A stretch of 64,000 bases of DNA from NCBI RefSeq assembly GCF_005869225.1, contig NZ_SWFP01000007.1, forward strand, positions 62,001 through 126,000. Reading direction: 5' to 3'. This stretch comes from Dyadobacter bucti (lineage in GTDB: Bacteria; Bacteroidota; Bacteroidia; Cytophagales; Spirosomataceae). Below the pieces are notes generated by a model. It searched no databases. It saw only the letters and a program-made list of their open reading frames with translations, and had not been told where the DNA came from. This document shows, piece by piece, positions 57,217-64,000 of the stretch; the stretch's first letter is position 1, and every line of letters begins with the position of its first letter. The translations under genes and the position numbers were made by a program.

Positions 57217-60200
57217 CTACCAGTTATTGTCGTGGTTTGACTGCTGATACCAGTTTCCGTTATAATGACGAACAACTACCATCACTCCCCCATTGACCCG
57301 GAAACTTGAAGCGCCGCGAATCATTCCCACCAGAAAGAAATCGTTGAACGCGTTGTTAGCATTCAGGATACAGACTTCTTTACCGTTCGCTATTGGCCCT
57401 GAAGGAGTGAGAAAGCCAAGCCCGACCACACCGGCAGTCGGGTTGATCGCGATGAAGTCATAAAGACTTGGATCAACACCCCGAGTGATGGAAGTACTGA
57501 TTGTTTCTTCATAGGTGGCTCTTCCGTTTAATAGACCTTCTTGGAGCATTGATTTTCCACTCGACGCGTAGATCGCAAAATTCTGAAAACCAAGTGGGGC
57601 ATTTTTAGCGGAAAAGACCGCGCCGAAATTACTACCGACTCCACCGGCTTCTTCGGCTCTGAAAATCGCCGCCCCTTTTCCTCCGAAAGTTGAAGGAAAA
57701 ACATTTGCACCAATCATGGCCTCAGTCCGGTTTGATGCTGTCGAAGACCTGGCAATGATATAACCGTTTCCATCCTGGTTTGTCAAACCGTTGGCATCGA
57801 CTTCCCATCCTCCTATCTTCGCTAACGCGGTAATCAGTTTCCCGCCGAGTTCAAACCGAGATGGGGCAGTTGCCCTATTTGCATACGATGGCCCGAACCA
57901 CGCCAAAACATTTCCATCCGAGGGAGAGTTTATCCCACAGATCCCTCCTACTCCAACATTTGAAGAATTGAATAGCTCCAACTTGTTGCGGATTTCAAGA
58001 TGTCCTCCGTTGAAAGCGCGCAGAGGTGCGAATGCTTGATTGATTTGTGAAGCACCAAGAAATAACCGGATTGCATTATCTCCAGATCCCCCGCCTTGAA
58101 TTCCTGCTCTTATCGTACCGTCTTCATTTGCGAGGTACAATGATCCAGTAACAGCTATGCCGCCATTAATTGCCGTTACCGTATTGTCGTAAATCGTCGC
58201 ATCATCCCAATCCGCTCCATTATATGAGCCTGTCAGCCTAGTCACCTTACAAACAAAAAGATCAGTTCCGTTTGTCCAAAGGTCGCCGACATCATACGGA
58301 GGGAAAGGAGTTGGCTTCGCCACCGAAGAAATAAACACCCGGCGCTTACCATCGGCAGTGTCTTTTGCCTGGCTGGCTAGAAGCAAGGCCTGAGTTATCC
58401 GGTCGTCGGTTACCTCTTCCCACGAATAGGTGCCATCCAAAACGCGGAAACGGTAAGACTTCTTTGAAAGGTTATCAAAATAGTTATCCCCGATGTGGGC
58501 CTCTTTCAACTCGGCTGTTGTCCAATTGATCGCGGGTTCATTGGTCAAAGTCGGCGCTCCTTCCAAAAACCAGTTTTCAACCTGTCCGTCGGTTTGTTCG
58601 GCGATCCCGTCAATTAGAGCCAGTACTTCGGTTTCAAGCTGCGAAACTGATTTATTGATTCCGTTTGCTGCCCGGAATTTCAGATTCCCGTAAAGCTCCC
58701 CGGTATCCAGGTTAAAGCCCGTGCTGCCGTCGGAAGATCTGATTTCTCCGGTCGTTATCCACCGCCCACTAATCAGGGTGAACCCATAAGTGAGGTTCAT
58801 TTGCCGGGTTTGGCTGACGGGGTCAACGGAATTGAGAATTCCAAGAAGGAAATGGTAATAAACCGGATCTTCTTTTGTCTTGATTTTATTATCACCAAAC
58901 AAGATGGTCGCTGCGTTCCCTTGCCTTGGGCACTTGGCGTAGATGTATTTGAAGGTGTTATCTCCAAAAGCGACCGACGCCGCATTGAAGTTCCAAGTCC
59001 TGATCTCGGGTTCAATTGTAAGGTGAACGAGCTGGCCGGCCGTATAACGCAGCTGGTTTTTGTCGCCCAGGTAATTGGGCATGAAAACCGAGTTGATGAT
59101 TTGGAACTGCTGCCCTTCGGTGCCGAACAGCGCGATCGCGGCCTCCAATGACTCAGCTCGGATTTTCCCATCCTTTAAATATCCATCAGGATCAAAGGCC
59201 TCATTTATCGTTTCCCGCGCAGACTTCCAGTTTTGTTTGGCGACAATTGGATTCCGAAGATCATTGAGAGTTACAATATTGTTCAGTTGCTTGACGTCCG
59301 ATATCACCCGTGTGATCGTCGAAACCTGATAACTGTCCGCGATCTCGATCACATATTTAAAAGGCTCCAAAATATTCCTGGTAAACCTGGTAACCCGGCT
59401 CGCCTTATCAATATTCAGATCCTTGTCCTTGATTTGGATGTAATCGCCCAGATCAAAGAAATTAGGGATTACACCCGGCGAGGTTTTGCCCTTTAAAAAC
59501 TTCGGATCAATGTCAAGTGAATACTGAACGAGAGGTGCTTTGTTTGCATCCAGGAACAATTGTGCTTTCGTTCTGAGCGCCGCTTCCGCTTTTGTAACGT
59601 AGATCTCCGGCATGATGATATCGACGAGCACATACTTATCGTTAAAATCGATTTGATAAGCTGGGTCAGTCGTATTTGGGAAAGGCATACCCTTTTCGTC
59701 CTTGAATCCAATGATCGTGAACGTAAATGTCTCGTGATTATACCCACCCTCGGCAAGCTCGAATTCATATCCGGCCAGGTTCCCTGTATTGAAATGGATT
59801 TTGGGAGATTTCCCATTAACTAGGTACTTATGACCATTTTCATCTTTTTCTAAAAGATCGAAGGGGAAATCAATATCCTGGAATGAATAGTAATTATTCG
59901 TGATCTTGGCGGTTACCGTTCCCTCATAGCTTGGCTTGACTTCCTCAAAAATCTTGTCCCCTTCAATGAGTCCAAAGGCAGCAATCGCGGCTTCGTCTTC
60001 AATATAATCACTTCCAGCCTCCCCTATTTTTAGCCTGGGCGAATAATTCCGGTACTCAGCAGGAAGGTTTTCAGAGCTACCGTAGGGATAAAGCCGGGTA
60101 ACGATAGTAGTTTCCTTTACTGATCTGCGGGTTAATGTGTAAAGTCCGCGGCCCCGTCCGTATTCGTAGACGTCATTAAGGATCTGGCCTGCTTTCTGAA

Positions 60201-60762
60201 CGTTCAGCGTTTTCACGTTCCCAACTTGCAGGATTTCAAACTCGACTTCGAATTCTTTACAGATAGTTTGTTGAAGGGCAGCAAGGCAATTGGATGAAGA
60301 AAACGTCAGAGTTTTAACGTCGGTTGACTGCACGGAGCCTTTTAGCCAAACACCCGTCCCGAAAGTTCGGTTACAATTATATATAAGAACATCGATGAAC
60401 AGTTCCAGATTTCCGGTCAAAGAAAAATCACTGCTCCGATAAAATCCGGTTGCGTCGGCGTCGAAATACCGGCTTGACATCAGATCGTTTTGGACTCCTT
60501 CGAAGGTGCAGATGTAGCGGAAATCCCTTTCACTTACCTTCTGTTCTTCCGGAAGTACATTCAGTGTATAGTACCGGCCAAATACTAGGATCTTCATTCC
60601 GAGCTGCATTTCCAAATGCATTGTGCTCTTGAAGCTGATATTGACTATATCCTGACCGAGAAGATCACAAACCTGCTCAGCCTTTTCTATGGAAGTGAGA
60701 GGAACACCGCGTTGAAGGGGATACTGCGACCCGTCTGGCTTGATTAAAGTAATTTGTTCCAT
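57217..60762 (-). CDS. Phage tail protein, Tal/baseplate plus fibre-like
   Basis: This 1181-residue protein has a large N-terminal part (about 1-450: LGMKILVFGRYYTLNVLPEE, GRGRGLYTLTRRS) that resembles tail-associated baseplate proteins. A middle region follows, then a glycine- and serine-rich beta fibre (about 850-1181: IRAGIQGGGSGDNAIRLFLG, GGWEVDANGLTNQDGNGYI, ending YNGNWYQQSN). It should form the tail tip and contact the host surface. It overlaps the upstream LamG/Dit-like gene by 19 nt. No peptidase motif was recognised. The family call rests on size, order and composition. Confidence 0.78.
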   Translation of the reverse strand: MEQITLIKPDGSQYPLQRGVPLTSIEKAEQVCDLLGQDIVNISFKSTMHLEMQLGMKILVFGRYYTLNVLPEEQKVSERDFRYICTFEGVQNDLMSSRYFDADATGFYRSSDFSLTGNLELFIDVLIYNCNRTFGTGVWLKGSVQSTDVKTLTFSSSNCLAALQQTICKEFEVEFEILQVGNVKTLNVQKAGQILNDVYEYGRGRGLYTLTRRSVKETTIVTRLYPYGSSENLPAEYRNYSPRLKIGEAGSDYIEDEAAIAAFGLIEGDKIFEEVKPSYEGTVTAKITNNYYSFQDIDFPFDLLEKDENGHKYLVNGKSPKIHFNTGNLAGYEFELAEGGYNHETFTFTIIGFKDEKGMPFPNTTDPAYQIDFNDKYVLVDIIMPEIYVTKAEAALRTKAQLFLDANKAPLVQYSLDIDPKFLKGKTSPGVIPNFFDLGDYIQIKDKDLNIDKASRVTRFTRNILEPFKYVIEIADSYQVSTITRVISDVKQLNNIVTLNDLRNPIVAKQNWKSARETINEAFDPDGYLKDGKIRAESLEAAIALFGTEGQQFQIINSVFMPNYLGDKNQLRYTAGQLVHLTIEPEIRTWNFNAASVAFGDNTFKYIYAKCPRQGNAATILFGDNKIKTKEDPVYYHFLLGILNSVDPVSQTRQMNLTYGFTLISGRWITTGEIRSSDGSTGFNLDTGELYGNLKFRAANGINKSVSQLETEVLALIDGIAEQTDGQVENWFLEGAPTLTNEPAINWTTAELKEAHIGDNYFDNLSKKSYRFRVLDGTYSWEEVTDDRITQALLLASQAKDTADGKRRVFISSVAKPTPFPPYDVGDLWTNGTDLFVCKVTRLTGSYNGADWDDATIYDNTVTAINGGIAVTGSLYLANEDGTIRAGIQGGGSGDNAIRLFLGASQINQAFAPLRAFNGGHLEIRNKLELFNSSNVGVGGICGINSPSDGNVLAWFGPSYANRATAPSRFELGGKLITALAKIGGWEVDANGLTNQDGNGYIIARSSTASNRTEAMIGANVFPSTFGGKGAAIFRAEEAGGVGSNFGAVFSAKNAPLGFQNFAIYASSGKSMLQEGLLNGRATYEETISTSITRGVDPSLYDFIAINPTAGVVGLGFLTPSGPIANGKEVCILNANNAFNDFFLVGMIRGASSFRVNGGVMVVVRHYNGNWYQQSNHDNNW

Positions 60763-61949
60763 ACGATCACGGCATTGGTGGTGAATGCTTCAATTTTCTC
60801 AATCACTCCAGCGATGATGATATAATATGTACCTGGTGAGGTGTATTTTCTGGTGATTAGTAGGTTTGTCCCATAGACGTCCCGTGAGTTGGTGCCGTCA
60901 CCCCAATAGATGTCGAGCATCTTGTAAGAAGTAAGTGTGATTTCCAGATCCGGAGTTGAGTCGTCAACTTTGATGTATCGGAGAACCCGTTTAACGGGTT
61001 GTTTTTCTTTCAGGTTTAGTGTGAAGGTGCAAAACGCTTTTCCTTCTCTCCATTTTTTATCGAATTCAATTTTGCCTTTGTGATGGACTTCAAAAACCAA
61101 TGGCTTGGTTCCGATATCGACCATGAGCCTTTGGGTACCGTTCCTTTTGAACTGGTCTTTGATCGCCGTCTGAGTATTGAGCATAGCATCCTTTCCGATG
61201 GCAGAGAACCAGCAGCCGAGTTCAATTTCGCGTGGCATATAACGGATATCGTCAAGATCTTCGAACGAACCGTGCTCATCGAGCCAATCGTGATCCGAAG
61301 ATTCTTTTTGCTCCAACCCATCTGTTAAACCTTTTTCGCTGGAAACAGTAATCCCCAAAGCTTTGAAGTCCATTCCATTGATGGAAAATCTGACTTGGTT
61401 GGCGAAGGTTGAAACGACTGGGATCAGATCGTTGGTAGTTAGCGCCTTCCCCTCTACAACCCGGAAAAGATCGATGCTGCACCATCCTGGTTCATTGTAC
61501 CCGTTGTCGTTCTCAACACTGAATCCAGTGGGTGTCCCCCACTCTACCGGTCTGGATTTGACCTCTACGGGCCTTGCATCCACGTAAGCAGCATAAGTCC
61601 CCTCTTTATGTGCGAGGGCAATCATTGTCCATGTATCCGCCTTGGTGTGCAGGTCAATTCTGAATTCGGGGAAGCCCGGGAAGTTGACTAGTATCCAGGT
61701 GTTTGTCGGCCCGTAAATAGTCGGTGTGGCGGTAATCCAGAAGAAAACCGTGTATGTGGAATCAAAATCAATGATTGGTGTCAGAATCTCAACGTAGCCT
61801 GCGGCGGGAAAGATCACACAATTTCCTTCCCTTCCTTTTAAAAACCTCCCATTAATTACGTCGGCATGCACCCCGGACGGCGAGTAGTCGTATGCTACCA
61901 GTGAGCCGTCCGCCTCGTCGAAAGGAAGATCTAAAATGAGGTTGTCCAT
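60744..61949 (-). CDS. Phage distal-tail-like protein with LamG and PKD-like domains
   Basis: I chose the ATG at 61949 (401 residues; DNLILDLPFDEADGS) because it begins the LamG fold; a start at 61967 adds 6 residues. An N-terminal LamG/concanavalin-like domain (~1-185) comes first. The middle (FSINGMDFKALGITV, then REIELGCWFSAIG, FEVHHKGKIEFDKKW) resembles distal tail (Dit) proteins. The C-terminal strands (DIYWGDGTNSRDV, SPGTYYIIIAG) recall a PKD-like domain. It sits directly before the Tal-like gene, in the order Dit then Tal typical of siphophages. The three-part fusion is unusual. Confidence 0.7.
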   Translation of the reverse strand: MDNLILDLPFDEADGSLVAYDYSPSGVHADVINGRFLKGREGNCVIFPAAGYVEILTPIIDFDSTYTVFFWITATPTIYGPTNTWILVNFPGFPEFRIDLHTKADTWTMIALAHKEGTYAAYVDARPVEVKSRPVEWGTPTGFSVENDNGYNEPGWCSIDLFRVVEGKALTTNDLIPVVSTFANQVRFSINGMDFKALGITVSSEKGLTDGLEQKESSDHDWLDEHGSFEDLDDIRYMPREIELGCWFSAIGKDAMLNTQTAIKDQFKRNGTQRLMVDIGTKPLVFEVHHKGKIEFDKKWREGKAFCTFTLNLKEKQPVKRVLRYIKVDDSTPDLEITLTSYKMLDIYWGDGTNSRDVYGTNLLITRKYTSPGTYYIIIAGVIEKIEAFTTNAVIVWNKLL

Positions 61950-61969
61950 TAAGTGTGTGCTTTGCAAAA

Positions 61970-61977
61970 CAAAGATA
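61970..61977 (-). promoter_or_regulatory. TAnnTTTG element of tail genes
   Basis: TATCTTTG on the minus strand, about 21 nt before the tail-gene ATG at 61949. Confidence 0.5.
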
Positions 61978-61994
61978 TATAATCATTTTGTTTT

Positions 61995-62085
61995 AGAATA
62001 TATATAACATGATTATTGTTAATCAATGTAGCTATTATGAATAATTAATAGACGATGAAATATTTTTATATGTTATATATATTCT
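61995..62085. promoter_or_regulatory. 16-bp inverted repeat flanking divergent promoters
   Basis: agaatatatataacat at 61995-62010 and its exact complement at 62070-62085, 59 nt apart. Each arm has the same orientation relative to the promoter it precedes, 15-17 nt from the TAnnTTTG box. It could be a binding site for one regulator of both units. Confidence 0.55.
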
Positions 62086-62100
62086 GTTTTAAAATATCTT

Positions 62101-62108
62101 TACATTTG
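62101..62108 (+). promoter_or_regulatory. TAnnTTTG element of plus-strand unit
   Basis: TACATTTG, 15 nt after the repeat arm. It should start transcription through the leader and the genes downstream. Confidence 0.5.
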
Positions 62109-62141
62109 TATTCACGATAAGAATAACAGAATATTAGTAGT

Positions 62142-62240
62142 GGTATTGACGAGATGAGAGGCTTCAATACCATTCCCAGGAATGGAACTTCCACCGGGCC
62201 CGGATCAACTCTCATTGGTTCGGGCCTTCTTCGTTTTAAG
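62142..62240 (+). ncRNA. Structured leader or small RNA
   Basis: Hairpins: ggtattga/tcaatacc (62142-62149 with 62164-62171) and ccattcc/ggaatgg. Then ggcccg/cgggcc (62197-62202 with 62221-62226) is followed by a T-rich stretch. The last looks like a terminator ahead of the gene start at 62250, so this could be an attenuator or a separate small RNA. Confidence 0.4.
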
Positions 62241-62249
62241 ATATATCGG

Positions 62250-62813
62250 ATGGACAATTCACTACTTATAACAATTATCGTAATTCTGATAGCAAGTATG
62301 CTGTTCAATTCGAGGGCATCTTCTACGAAAGAAAGGACAGAAGAAGATGATGAAAAGAATACCTCCCGTTGGAATGTTTTCGGTGGAATACTTGGGGCGA
62401 TGGTCGTCTTGGGGATGCTATTGCTACTCGCCTCAATGCTTTTCAGTTTCAGTAATCCCGGTAATGTGATCACAGAAAGTTCTGATCCCATACCATGGCA
62501 AAAAGCGCAACGGAGATTCGGAGTCAAAATCTTACCTCATTTCACTGGTTCGCCATATTATCAGATCGTGTTTACGAACAATGGTTTTTTGACCACCAGT
62601 AATTTGGAAGAGTATATGGATCATGTCAATAAGGTTCAACTGTGGCTGGGTTCAAAGGATGAAGCTATCCAAGTCGCTCAAACAATCACATCTTACGACC
62701 AATGTTTGATTTTCAACAAGCATGTTCAGGATCAACTTCAAGTCGCAAACGAAACTATAACCTTTACAGCAAATGAAAAATCTCAAACACAAGATCCTGG
62801 AAACGCTGAATAA
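62250..62813 (+). CDS. Unknown phage-associated membrane protein
   Basis: I chose the ATG at 62250 (187 residues) because it starts a membrane helix (DNSLLITIIVILIASMLF). A start at 62154 would add 32 residues inside the structured leader. A second helix follows at about 45-68 and then a soluble domain of ~115 residues (IPWQKAQRRFGVKILPHF, LEEYMDHVNKVQLWLG). I recognise no family. It precedes another unknown gene, which overlaps its 3' end by 41 nt, and then the tRNA-like RNA, so the three may form one cargo unit. Confidence 0.6.
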   Translation: MDNSLLITIIVILIASMLFNSRASSTKERTEEDDEKNTSRWNVFGGILGAMVVLGMLLLLASMLFSFSNPGNVITESSDPIPWQKAQRRFGVKILPHFTGSPYYQIVFTNNGFLTTSNLEEYMDHVNKVQLWLGSKDEAIQVAQTITSYDQCLIFNKHVQDQLQVANETITFTANEKSQTQDPGNAE

Positions 62814-63090
62814 AACGGTTTCCGAGACAGCCCGCGACAGAGTATGGCTGACCCATTTCGTCAATAAGGAAACCGACAAAGAAACGGTGAAAGCGGCTTT
62901 TGAAGAGCTCGATCAGGCTGGACACGGGGTTTATACCCGGACACTTGAAGGGATCAGTCTCGCAGCAACGGACGAATCGAAAAAAGCCTTTGAAGACGGG
63001 GTTTATTTGGAGAAGGAAGAAGTGAAGGCTGCGCCGGTGAAGAAGGAGAAGGTCGCGAAGCCCAAAGTATTGAGTCAAAGAAATAATTAA
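62773..63090 (+). CDS. Unknown small phage-associated protein
   Basis: This 105-residue charged protein has an alpha-helical N-terminal part (KHKILETLNKTVSETARD) and a Lys/Val/Ala-rich tail (KAAPVKKEKVAKPKV). No family, signal or membrane segment is recognised. It overlaps the upstream membrane-protein gene by 41 nt in another frame, which suggests coupling. Its stop is 2 nt from the first base of the tRNA-like RNA. A nucleic-acid-binding role would suit the basic tail, but this is speculation. Confidence 0.55.
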   Translation: MKNLKHKILETLNKTVSETARDRVWLTHFVNKETDKETVKAAFEELDQAGHGVYTRTLEGISLAATDESKKAFEDGVYLEKEEVKAAPVKKEKVAKPKVLSQRNN

Positions 63091-63092
63091 TT

Positions 63093-63333
63093 GATCAGGT
63101 GGCGGAATTGGTAGACGCTCATCAGGTAAAGGAGACTTCGTTCGGTGAGACCGCGTAACGATGCGCTAAACGAGATAGCGAGACTGCATCCCTTAATTGG
63201 CCGAAAGGCGTTACCCACATATACAAGTGGATACGGTGGATGGAATTGCAGCCCATTGATTTAGCAGAAGGGTAAAACGAGGCGTCGGTACACGCCTATC
63301 CTTACCATGCAGGTTCGAATCCTGCCCTGATCA
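63093..63333 (+). tRNA. tRNA-Leu-like RNA with anticodon and variable arms replaced by a ~190-nt structured insert
   Basis: It has the ends of a tRNA: a 7-bp acceptor (gatcagg/cctgatc), a leucine-type D-arm (gcg, loop gaattggtaga, cgc, after T8 G9) and a canonical T-arm (gcagg, ttcgaat, cctgc), with discriminator A and no encoded CCA. In place of the anticodon arm, a helix (63125-63133 with 63299-63306, one bulge) encloses several stems: 63143-63153, 63160-63190, 63200-63209 (GAAA loop), a 6-bp long-range pair (63211-63216 with 63270-63275) and a ggcgt/acgcc hairpin (63281-63296). This layout is closer to tmRNA than to a tRNA with an intron. No group I intron core and no tag frame were found. 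Confidence 0.5.
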
Positions 63334-63420
63334 CCTAACGAAGCGACGGACACACGAACGGCTGTAGCGCGAAGAACAGTTCAAGTGTCGGACGTCGGGG
63401 AAAGACCCGAAGCAAAGGAA
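63334..63420 (+). ncRNA. Structured linker between tRNA-like units
   Basis: Contains cgacg-gacac paired with gtgtc-(3-nt bulge)-cgtcg, an inner gaac/ctgt hairpin and a tcggg/cccga hairpin. Probably part of the same RNA. Confidence 0.4.
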
Positions 63421-63500
63421 CCTATGTAGCTCAGTCAGTTCAGAGTACCGTCGGTTGCAATATACCGACGGAGGTCATGGGGGCGGATCCCATCATAGGA
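63421..63500 (+). ncRNA. Second tRNA-like cloverleaf with 8-bp anticodon stem and altered loops
   Basis: It folds as a full cloverleaf: a 6-bp acceptor (cctatg/catagg), T8 A9, a D-stem gctc/gagt, then an 8-bp anticodon stem (ccgtcggt/accgacgg) instead of 5. A normal aggtc variable loop and a T-stem atggg/cccat follow. The loops are not normal. The T-loop reads ggcggat instead of ttcgaat, and the D-loop has lost the GG pair. The apical loop contains TGC, so it recalls tRNA-Ala. It is unlikely to be a working tRNA. Confidence 0.5.
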
Positions 63501-63603
63501 GCAACATCAAAGCCGAACAGTGAGCTGCAGTGGCGTATGCCAGCGACAGACCGTAGTCGCATGAATCAGGGATGAGGGCCAGCGGTCAGCCCGAACCGAC
63601 GAT
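63501..63603 (+). ncRNA. 3' part of structured RNA
   Basis: Contains a tggc/gcca hairpin (near 63531-63544) and gaccg/cggtc enclosing about 30 nt. It ends at the terminator. No protein frame stands out. Confidence 0.35.
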
Positions 63604-63637
63604 AACCCGGGAACACGCACGTTAGTACCGGGTTTTT
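63604..63637 (+). terminator. Intrinsic terminator of tRNA-like RNA unit
   Basis: aacccgg (63604-63610) pairs with ccgggtt (63628-63634), followed by a T run. Confidence 0.7.
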
Positions 63638-63765
63638 CAAATCGAACCATTTAACGACAGATAGGCCAAGTACCAAAACACGTGAGGAATGCAGGTTGTA
63701 CAGTATGGATAACAACCCTTGACAATGCAGTTGCCATACCCGTGTTGGCCAATAGATTCGCAGTC

Positions 63766-63789
63766 GCCCCCGGCAATCCCGTCGGGGGC
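63766..63789. terminator. GC-rich hairpin
   Basis: gcccccg/cgggggc, a 7-bp stem with a 10-nt loop and no T tract. It lies 25 nt after the stop of the partial minus-strand gene and may end it. Confidence 0.45.
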
Positions 63790-63814
63790 AAACTTAAAAA
63801 TTATACTACTTATT

Positions 63815-64000
63815 TTAATCGAATTCCATTTCCAAGAGATCATACGAACGATAGCCATTGTTCCAAAAGATCCTATATTGCTTTCCCGGGTGTAAAACAT
63901 ATTCAACCAACTTCTCCCCCGTAACCAGAACAAATTTTATTGGAGCCGTCATCTCGTCAGTCGTCAAATCACGCCCCTTTGGTAAATGATATGGAGAGTA
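63815..64000 (-). CDS. Partial unknown protein, C-terminal part, running off the right edge
   Basis: The minus-strand frame is open from the window edge to a TAA at 63815, giving the last 61 residues; the start lies beyond the window. An internal ATG at residue 17 would give a 45-residue form (beginning TAPIKFVLVTGEK after the Met, with WNNGYRSYDLLEMEFD at the end). It has no signal or membrane segment and I know no family. It is probably a phage gene. Confidence 0.5.
   Translation of the reverse strand, partial: YSPYHLPKGRDLTTDEMTAPIKFVLVTGEKLVEYVLHPGKQYRIFWNNGYRSYDLLEMEFD

Larger units (their letters stand above)
61968..62249. other. Divergent control region of phage element
   Basis: Holds two divergent promoters, a 16-bp inverted repeat upstream of both, and a structured leader on the plus side (see separate entries). 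Confidence 0.6.

Noticed and set aside
63119..63308. Group I intron in a tRNA-Leu gene
   Set aside because: A short stretch (aattggccgaaa) resembles the P element, but no R or S elements (GACTA...; ATAGTCC-like) are present and removing the insert does not leave an anticodon arm.
63637..63933. 98-codon minus-strand frame near the right edge
   Set aside because: Overlaps the GC-rich hairpin and a more protein-like frame (63815-64000) that runs to the edge; its composition is poor.

Overview
The window looks like chromosome of a Bacteroidota member of the order Cytophagales, most likely Spirosomaceae and Dyadobacter-like. This is inferred from several signs: C-terminal sorting domains of the type IX secretion system (T9SS) on giant surface proteins, DUF5723, DUF4270 and DUF4907 proteins, Wzi-family and bestrophin proteins, LytTR response regulators, promoters of the TAnnTTTG type, and almost no Shine-Dalgarno sequences. 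No species call is possible from sequence reading alone.

Region 1 (1 to about 36.6 kb) is a loose surface-polysaccharide locus. It holds two heparin-lyase-I-like polysaccharide lyases carrying phage-spike-like modules (one cut by the left edge), two paralogous small proteins with a twin-arginine leader and a T9SS-like C-terminus, a GMC oxidoreductase plus aldo/keto reductase pair, a family 2 glycosyltransferase, a Wzi-type and a DUF5723 outer-membrane protein, a polysaccharide pyruvyl transferase with an unexpected Tat-like leader, an initiating sugar-phosphate transferase, dTDP-4-dehydrorhamnose reductase (rfbD) and a GH78 rhamnosidase. Two very large T9SS-exported proteins (about 1800 and 2000 residues) with malectin-like carbohydrate-binding repeats lie in the middle, with a LytTR regulator between them and its paralogue at 13.3 kb. 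Together these suggest export, modification, binding and trimming of a rhamnose-containing exopolysaccharide.

Region 2 (36.7 to 50.4 kb) holds an ordinary set of envelope genes: a sodium:solute symporter preceded by a translationally coupled 47-residue membrane peptide, a TolC/adaptor/RND efflux operon, a bestrophin channel, a DUF4270 lipoprotein next to a divergent Kelch/DUF4907 pair, and a membrane-anchored endonuclease/exonuclease/phosphatase-family protein.

Region 3 (50.4 to 55.6 kb) is the core operon rimP-nusA-infB, with a good promoter, a possible attenuator in its leader and a strong terminator.

Region 4 (55.6 kb to the right edge) is one end of a prophage or phage-derived island. 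A tyrosine integrase follows infB, and two tail genes (LamG/Dit-like and Tal/fibre-like) run on the minus strand. A divergent plus-strand unit encodes two unknown proteins and then a structured RNA of about 545 nt. That RNA contains two tRNA-like cloverleaves that are not ordinary tRNAs and ends in an intrinsic terminator. The same 16-bp element sits upstream of both divergent promoters. This RNA-containing unit is the best candidate here for something undescribed. A phage-type partial gene runs off the right edge on the minus strand.
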